Assembly: GCF_008831285.2 (NCBI RefSeq)
Contig: NC_045148.1
Span: forward strand, 20,391,002-20,455,001
DNA from: Nymphaea colorata
Lineage: Eukaryota; Streptophyta; Magnoliopsida; Nymphaeales; Nymphaeaceae
Length of the DNA: 64,000 nucleotides
Reading direction: 5' to 3'
Shown here: in pieces, positions 56,800-64,000 of the stretch
Position numbering within the stretch: the first letter of the stretch is position 1
Layout of the letters: each line of letters begins with the position of its first letter
The notes under the pieces: generated by a model
What the model was told of the DNA's origin: nothing
Databases searched by the model: none
Seen by the model: only the letters and a program-made list of their open reading frames with translations
Position numbers and translations under genes: made by a program

Positions 56800-59008
56800 A
56801 CGGTTGGGTGTCTTCTTCTGGGGTTTCCGATATTCTGGGTTTCTCCACCGTAGGAAACCGATGTTGTTAATGACTACTACACCGAATCGTATTTATGTTC
56901 GTTTTTGAATGAAATTTTTATGAAAATCTTGCTTTTTCTATGAAAAGAATCTGTTTTCTTTTCTTCTGGATGTTTTTTTCTGGTAATTTGAATGCTCTGT
57001 TGGAATTCTGGATTTGAAGCCATTTTTGCATCTGGTGCCGGAGTTTCTTAATTCTTGGCAGGGTTAGACGTTCTTCCGAGTCTGAAGAACGTATCTGGTG
57101 ATGGAACCACGGTGTTTAGTATCAGGAAGGACTTGAACTAATAGGTCTTACATGGAGCTGGAATAGTTGGAAAATGAAGCTAGATTAGTGGAGGCTCGCT
57201 GAATTTGTTTATGCTTTTAGAAAACTCGCTCCTGTCAAATCCTTATGGGATAAGGCCTGTAGTGACGGTGCTTACAGATGGAGAATATTAGTGGATTAAG
57301 TCTCTGGAGAAGCCAATTCTTAGCAAGTGGGAATACAGAAAGCACAATCGTTCCGTCCCTTGAGCAGAAGTCTCGCTGAGCAAGAGAATCTCTTTTGCTG
57401 AGCAAGAGAATCTCTTTTGCAAATTGACTTGGTGTTAGCTGCCCATATTCTGATGTGCTATCTTCGTGAATTTTGCAAGATATGCTAATTTGCTATCTTC
57501 TCACTTAGTTACCGAACAATCGAAATATTGTAATTTTCTGTTGAAAGCTAACAATCGAAATATCGTAATTTTCTGTTGAAAGCTAACAATCGAAATATCG
57601 TAATTTTCTGTTGAATTCGTCTGTGTTCCGGAGCAACCTGTGGTTCACCTCGGTAAGCTACCAACTTTGGGGCGTCTTTCGTGTCGGGTAATTGCACGCT
57701 GAATTAGATCTTTAATTTTCGAGTTCCCTTTAGATTTGACATGGATTTCATACTATTTTTTATTCTTCGATTGAATTTTTATTTTTTACACAGATGTTCC
57801 TAATAGATTTTATTCATTTCTAATCTTGGGGAGAAGCTTCAGAGCATCTTCATCTTACCGCGCTCTCTCCCTCCCTCTCTCTTTCTCTATAAGAAACATG
57901 AAACATCAATTTTCACTAGAGACTGGAAACTTTTTTGTTCTTTGTCAGTTATCGTATCACGTAGATTTGTATATATGCTTTGCGTGCTAGTGATATTGTT
58001 TGCTGAGATGAACTTTATATTCTGTTTTTTTTCACTTAATAGCATAGATGTTATTAGGTTCTATTTTTAAAAAATTGGCTGTCTCGTCGATCTTACGGTA
58101 ATACAGCTGCGAACTTAAGCCTTAGCATTTTATGCATCTTGTTCTTCCAGTGGCACGATGAATCTTGTGTAAATTTGATTTCGAGGTATACATCAACCAA
58201 TGGATATAACTCTCCAGTATCTGAATAATGTGACGTGTTCGGCATCCAAATCCAAGGTCCAGTATTCTTTGCACTTCCAATTCTGTGATTTTCCTGCCTT
58301 GTTTTTAGTCGTTTTCCTCCTCCATCATGGAATGGTGGATGTGAAGATTGATGTTCCCTACCTGACCCCAAAAGTTGTCATCCATAAATGAATAATTGTT
58401 TGGAACAAGCATCTAAGGAAAAAACGGAGCAGCCTTCCATTGAATATGAACGCTAATCTCAAATAATCCCAATCGTGATAAAAAACCTAAAAAAGAACCA
58501 TGTCAGAACGTCTTTGCCTGGTTAGTTCGCTAGTTTCTCTAAGCCTACGCACTCCACCAAAAACTTAGAAGGTTGCATGTGAATTCTTTAGTGAAGTCTT
58601 GACATGTCAGCATTCAGGTGTTATTTTGGTGTTGGATTATTTTTTGCTACCAAAGAAGTTATATATCTAATCCTTATACCACATCCTTGTTGGGCCTCCA
58701 TGGATGAGGCTGCATGTCATTAAAAGTGTGGCTGTGGTTGCAACTGTGGAATAATCCCATCGACACGGAACAGAAAAGCATGACGCAGTCTATGCAAATA
58801 AAGATCCAAAGTGATGTTTAATCCCTCTGTTCTTATCAATGTAAGAATAATATAGGTGAAAAACACACTCAACTTTACAGTTTACAGGAATCTGGAATTT
58901 ATGCCGGCAGCGGCCAGTCAGGCATCAAAAAAGGACCTCTACAATAAATTTTGTAGTACAGGGAAGTTAAGGTTCACAGTTCGACACCAATACAGCACCA
59001 AGATGCAC
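56800..59008. other. Spacer with short tandem repeats
   Basis: No gene is supported. The only clear structures are the tandem repeats at 57375-57617. The right end probably includes the 3' UTR of the minus-strand IFRD gene. Confidence 0.45.
57375..57617. repeat. Two short tandem repeat arrays
   Basis: A 22-bp unit, GCTGAGCAAGAGAATCTC followed by TTTT, occurs twice in perfect tandem at 57375-57418. About 100 bases on, a 35-bp unit (AACAATCGAAATATCGTAAT...) occurs nearly three times at 57515-57617 with one base difference in the first copy. Confidence 0.85.
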
Positions 59009-62000
59009 CTAATCATCGCCCATGCCGACGCTGAAGTGCCCGTAATTGCCAACCTGTTACAGAAGAATGAAAATGCATTTCCCTTGAGAACAACTAATCT
59101 TGAATGTGCATAAATGCACTCTATACGCGTGTGTGCGAGGGAGAGAGGGAGGGAGAGAGAGATAGACCCGTGCATTTGCTCTTCGTTTGTTCAGCTCTTG
59201 CGTTCGTGCCTTATTTGCAACAGAATTCGGAGACAAGTACATTCTCTGCAGATTGCAACTCGTACGTGGTTAGAACATTTAATTTTAAAAGAGTACTTGG
59301 CATCAAGTAATTTACCTTCTCCTTGGTTGATAATACTTGTTTCCTACTCTGCTTTGGCTTGAAGTCAAAAACATCGTACAAGAACGGGTTGCCCTGAAAA
59401 TCATGTTTCCCATCCGTTACTTTCATAATATGCAACAAAAACTGTAAAAGAAACATACAAAAGACATGGATGGTCACTTGCCAGCAAATGCGTCTGGAGA
59501 CCACCACCAAGAAAGCCTCTAAACATGTTTATCTGCAGTCCAGGTTTGACAGTATAGAATCACAATCAATACCAAGATTGTCATCGGGTTGTAGCATAGT
59601 TTATACCTGTATTGTCCGCGTCCAAGAGTTGACATTCAAACAGTCACAGTTGCTCAACTTGACAATCACATCTGGTGCTACGCCATCCTGTACGAGCATC
59701 GTATGCCATAAAGTCGAGTGTAAAATCTAGAGATTCTGTATACTGATATGACGCAACAAGTGGCCTGACGGATATCACACTAAAGCAGGCATGAGTATCA
59801 CTGTATCAGATTGTTCTCGCACACAAAAAACGGTATGGAGTCTGTCGACGACATAAACAAATAGAGAACCTAATATGCACGAAAATAATTGCAAAAGAAA
59901 ATTATGTGGCGTTCAACAAATAACTGGGAAGTTAGCACCAATTTAAAACCTTACGGGCCTATTCAAGAACTCGTTTGAGCGATTGACATCAGGAACAAAA
60001 AAAAATATTACACTTATGTCCTTAGAAGCAACAGGATTGACAAATTGGCTTTTGAATTGTCGCTACCAACCAATTTGCAGAATACTATCCTTCTGGTCAG
60101 TTCTTTAATTTCATGGTCTTTACATATGTTAGACAGACGGTGCCACTTTTAGCAAGATTGGGAGGTCAAGTTCTCCGGAAGATTGGGATGTCAAGCACAT
60201 AACAAAAACATGAAAGGGTCATAAAATGAATGGACCAATCAAATAGACAAACAGCTTATACAGGAATAGACTCACATAAACTACTAAAACAAAAAAACAA
60301 GCCAACCAACCTGCATATAAGCCAAGGCATCATAGAAAAAACTCCGCTGGTTACCCAGTTCCTTCTTCGATGTTCCCCTTCCACCAGCTTCAATCGAGAG
60401 AGACTTCATCTGATTTATCACATCTTCATATCCAGTAAACATGTTCACACTGTTATCATCAGGGTGAGATGCATTTCTTTTTGCCCATTCAACAATGGAG
60501 ACAACTCCTTCTCCGGCAGCAAGCCTTACTGATCGGTCTTCCATCTCTAACAGATGGAGTAGAGCAGGGAATCTACGTTTACAGATAATGTCATTAAATC
60601 AACAGCCACAACAGGCGACAACAGGTACAGCTGAAACGGCAATGACAATGAAAAAGATAAAATGTTTACCCTTCCAAGCAAAACAAATCAATCTGATCTG
60701 CTGTGGCTGTTGTCAAAAGAAATGCCCATGACGTTAGTGCAGCTACCCTGACCTCATAGTTAGGCTCAGTAATTCCCGAAGCCTGAAAAAAAAAGCAGTG
60801 CAAAACTTCACAAAATTCCCATTTTTGTGGATGCTGGCGGGAAAGAGGCAGCACATATTCAACTTTCGTATATAATGTTAAACAGTTAAATAGCCAGGAT
60901 GCAGCCATTGTTCACCTCGTGAGCATGTGAAACTTTATCATATGAACCAACTTGCCAGAGCACGGTCAGCGTGCTATCTGTATCTTCATCACCTCCCACA
61001 ATAAAGGTCATAATAGATAGAGACTTCAGTGCCTGGAAAATGACCACCATAATTACAAAGTAATAGAGTTTAAAAATAGAATTCTACTTTAAGAAAAAGG
61101 AAGAAGATTTATCTAGCCTAGAAATGGTACAAAGCGGGGTTGCAAACTTAGGCCCAAGGCGTAGGCCCAATCTAAGTAATATAAAAAGCAGCCAAAGAAG
61201 AACACTGCTTAAGCTGTATGACCCACATGTCAGCAAAACCTTTCCTTTAGGACATACATGGGTTGGCAAAAAGGATTTTATGTTTCATCCAGTCCAAAAA
61301 AGATAAATTTTGGCATGAAAGACTTCTAAAAGCCATCAACACAAATAAAAGAGACTGAATGAACAAAGGTTCCTAATGAGCATACCCAGACACGGCTAGT
61401 AACGTTTGAGGATTGCTTAGCAATACGGGATAAATGTGCACTTGATTCACTGTAAACCATGGAAGCTACTTTACCCTCTCCTGCTGTAATAACAAGTAAC
61501 CCTGCAGAACAAGTTGGCTATTAAAAAGATCCAAAATATTTTCTCAGGACATAACAAAACAAACTATTCTTACCCAACACACGTGCAGCCAAGCCAGTCT
61601 CAGAAGCCGATCCTCGTTTGAGGATAGAGACGCACTGGTGAAGCAAAGTCTCACCCCTGAATAAGAGATGCACAGCAAATGGATCAACTATGGCAAAAGA
61701 ATAGCTAAGCGTAATTTCTCTCATTTTATCTAGAACCTTACTTGCTTGTTGCAAAGTCATTGTGCACTCCAGTAGCTAATGTCTTGCACAGGCCATTGAG
61801 TCCAGCTTCCCTGACTGACAACCTAGAAGCATGGATTCATTTCTTGGAAATCAAATAAAAGCAATAGCATCAATGATCAGCAGCAGTTAAACTGCACAGG
61901 CAAGAAAATTATGATAAAAGATATAATATCTACAAGCTTAAATGTCATGCTTCAATCCAGCTCCAGTCAAATTGACAACATCATCACTGTCTCTCATCCA

Positions 62001-62709
62001 GCAGCCAGTATTGCAATAACGGAAAGCAGCAGATTTTTTATACATCGTCATGCCAAGATAAATAACACTCATGGACAATCTAAAAGAAAAAGAAAAAAAA
62101 AACAAAAAGGTGGTGAAGGAAAAACTAAACCACCCTTATTCATCACAGAGGCATTAAATATTTTTCCATTTTTTCCATGCTTAATGACCACTGGTAAATT
62201 AGAAAGAGCTCCTATCTGTATGATTAATCTTTTGTGATTTGTAACAAGAGCCAGAAGAAGGCTGGCACGCCAGAAACTATAAACTCTCGATTGTTCAGGA
62301 TAATAGAGGAAGGCATTCAAGAAAACTAAAAACAAAAGGCAACTGTTAACCTCTTCTCATAGAGAGCATCCAAGTAGTTATCAAGGTCAGCCATCTCACT
62401 GCAAACCTCATCGACTTCAATCGCCAACGACAGCTCAGACGAGTCGATTGTTGAAACAGTACTGAGGATCTCCTCATCGCTCGCAGGGAATGCGGCAGCC
62501 TTCCGCTGGCTTTTCCCTGTTAAAATAGCAAGGAACAGCCCGTCAGGAAAGGTATTCAAGCATGACATGGAGTCATGGACATATTCACACGCCCAAATAC
62601 AGACACATTGAGAGCGAACTTAAAAATTATTCACGAAACAAGGGACTTGAAAAAGAAAAAAAAGGAAAAGAAAATAGCAGAACCTTGAACGCAGAACGGA
62701 CTTTCGCAT
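59009..62709 (-). CDS. Interferon-related developmental regulator (IFRD) family protein
   Basis: Twelve exons can be followed to the stop: about 62509-62351, 61822-61742, 61656-61574, 61501-61386, 61032-60916, 60782-60670, 60572-60311, 59687-59607, 59532-59482, 59393-59316, 59245-59168 and 59053-59009. They give roughly 420-430 residues. Family landmarks are YLDALYEKR, VREAGLNGLCK, GETLLHQCVSILKRGSASE, ALKSLSIMTFIVGG, VRVAALTSWAFLLTT, DRSVRLAAGEGVVSIVEWAK, SIEAGGRGTSKKEL, INMFRGFLGGGLQTHLLGNP, VFDFKPK and SPNSVANKARTQELNKRR. Armadillo-like helical repeats fill the first two-thirds. The Arabidopsis family member SAT32 is linked to salt tolerance; the molecular role is unclear. The intron after exon 59532-59482 uses a GC donor. 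The first coding exon is uncertain: a candidate ATG lies at 62709 or 62713 with donor at 62683, but the best acceptor of the next exon (62517) does not fit its phase. Confidence 0.88.
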
Positions 62710-64000
62710 TCATTTTAGCTGCAGAAATTTAATGAAAAAAATTCTCGAAAAAAACGTCCGTTCATCAGCTGAGGAAAATCTGGAGCTCCTGAGCCAATGT
62801 AGTCAAACACATACAAAAAAATAGAAAAAAACTTTAACAAATTGGACGGAGCAAAGAAAAATGTCGTCATCTGCGAGTAATGTAATAAGGAAAGAATAAA
62901 ACACCACACACAAAAGAAAAGAAGGAACTTCTGCTCATCGGTTGAGAAAAATCCCCATATGCTCAGTTCATCGGAAAGAGAAAAAAGGAGTGTATCTACC
63001 AGACCATAAAGAAAAAAATAAACCACTTATTTTTGTAGTTACTTTATCAAAGAAAATTAAGAAAAACATAAACACAGAAGAGAAAACAAGAAATCTCCTG
63101 TCATCAGCTGAGAAACCACAAGAGGAGGCCCGCCCATTAAGGTGGGAAACATAAACGCGGTATTTTTTGACCCAATTTAATAAGAAGATAAATTCCCCCA
63201 TCAGCTTAAAGCAAAAAAAAAAATTCCTGCACTCATTACAGTCGAACACAGAAAGAAACAAGCGGCTCAACTACGTAAAATAAAACCAAAGAAACATAAA
63301 TTCATTTCATTGGCCTCCGAATATTCAGGCGAAAGAGAAGACAAATTGATTAAAACAAACAGAAAAGGAAAATTTTCCTACCATCAACCACAACGCAAAC
63401 AAATGATCAAATCTGAACCAATTACCGAGACAAGTAATTCAGAAGTGCCTATTCTTCTACAAAATTTTCATCAAATTGCACAAGCGATATCTGTATAGAG
63501 ACAGAGGGAGATAGAGATTTCACCTCTCGCCATATCTTCCTTCCTTGTCTCCTCTCTCACTTTCAGCCTTAATTAATCCTAAATGTAATCCCTCTGCTTG
63601 TTCAGAAGACGAGACCTGAAACACTGAGCGTAGAAGAAGAAGAAGAAGCAAGGAACCATAATCTTCGGCAATCGGTAGGTGAGAAGAAGACCACCGGCGG
63701 CCATCCAAAACTCGTCGATCAAAGAGCGAAAGAAAGGCAGGAATTGGCTTCCTTCCAGAAATTTATTATAAGCCACCCAAAACCCAAATCCAGGACTATA
63801 AGAAAAATAGAAAACAAGGCGAAAACAAGAGTCGATCGATATAAGGAAAAAGGAAAAGAAGCTCCCTCTCTCTCTCTCCCAACGTCAGCCAAAGGGAAGG
63901 ATCAGTTTTGACTCAATAAGAACAAGATACTAAGAAGGGGGCGCCAACAGCTTTTAACCGCCAAAATCTAGGGGCGGTGAAATTTTTTTTACCGTGCCCA
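62710..64000. other. Upstream region of the IFRD gene
   Basis: AT-rich sequence with many A runs probably contains the leader and promoter of the minus-strand IFRD gene. A CT/GAA-rich zone at 63500-63900 looks like a plant 5' leader (minus strand GA/TTC repeats at about 63633-63650). The short ATG frame on the minus strand near 63690 ends soon and is not supported. An upstream first exon could lie here. Confidence 0.4.

Overview
This window is nuclear DNA of a flowering plant. Genes are split by GT-AG introns, intergenic DNA is AT-rich and repeat-laden, and the gene families are plant-specific: phytocyanin, PsbQ, a DYW-type PPR protein, an ATK-type kinesin-14 and a group IVc bHLH factor. The species cannot be named from the sequence alone. 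I rebuilt exon-intron models by hand from splice sites and reading phase. Every multi-exon model below stays in frame from exon to exon.

Layout from left to right: the 3' end of a DUF1995 gene (2-748, +); a uclacyanin-type blue copper protein (3647-4788, +); a bHLH factor of the ILR3/bHLH115 group (7817-11507, -); a repeat-rich stretch holding a very young Ty1/copia retrotransposon (14032-19373), two small non-autonomous DNA transposons near 20 kb and an old copia relic (25690-26830); a small one-pass membrane protein (23620-23919, -); an intronless PPR-DYW gene (27660-29795, -); a 17-exon kinesin-14 (30761-37672, -); a coiled-coil protein of unknown function (40795-44343, -); psbQ (47172-48960, +); a small ubiquitin-fold protein (52647-55551, +); a 97-residue plant protein (56506-56799, +); and an IFRD-family gene (59009 to about 62709, -).

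The genes form no operon or cluster; they are independent nuclear genes. Two products are predicted to work in plastids (DUF1995, PsbQ), one in a plastid or mitochondrion (PPR-DYW), one at the cell surface (uclacyanin), one on microtubules (kinesin-14) and one in the nucleus (bHLH). psbQ has a recognisable light-type promoter with two G-boxes and GATAAG motifs.

I found no clearly new biological system. The most unusual object is the copia element. Its two 551-bp LTRs differ at one base, and each LTR is open in the frame that follows RNase H through about 150 codons, including an in-frame 63-bp (21-codon) tandem repeat. The element's main visible lesion is one small frameshift inside RNase H. 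Other points worth checking are three terminal-inverted-repeat elements (one inside a psbQ intron), a GC-AG intron in the IFRD gene, an alternative early stop in the coiled-coil gene and a duplicated block with an expanded TA tract.
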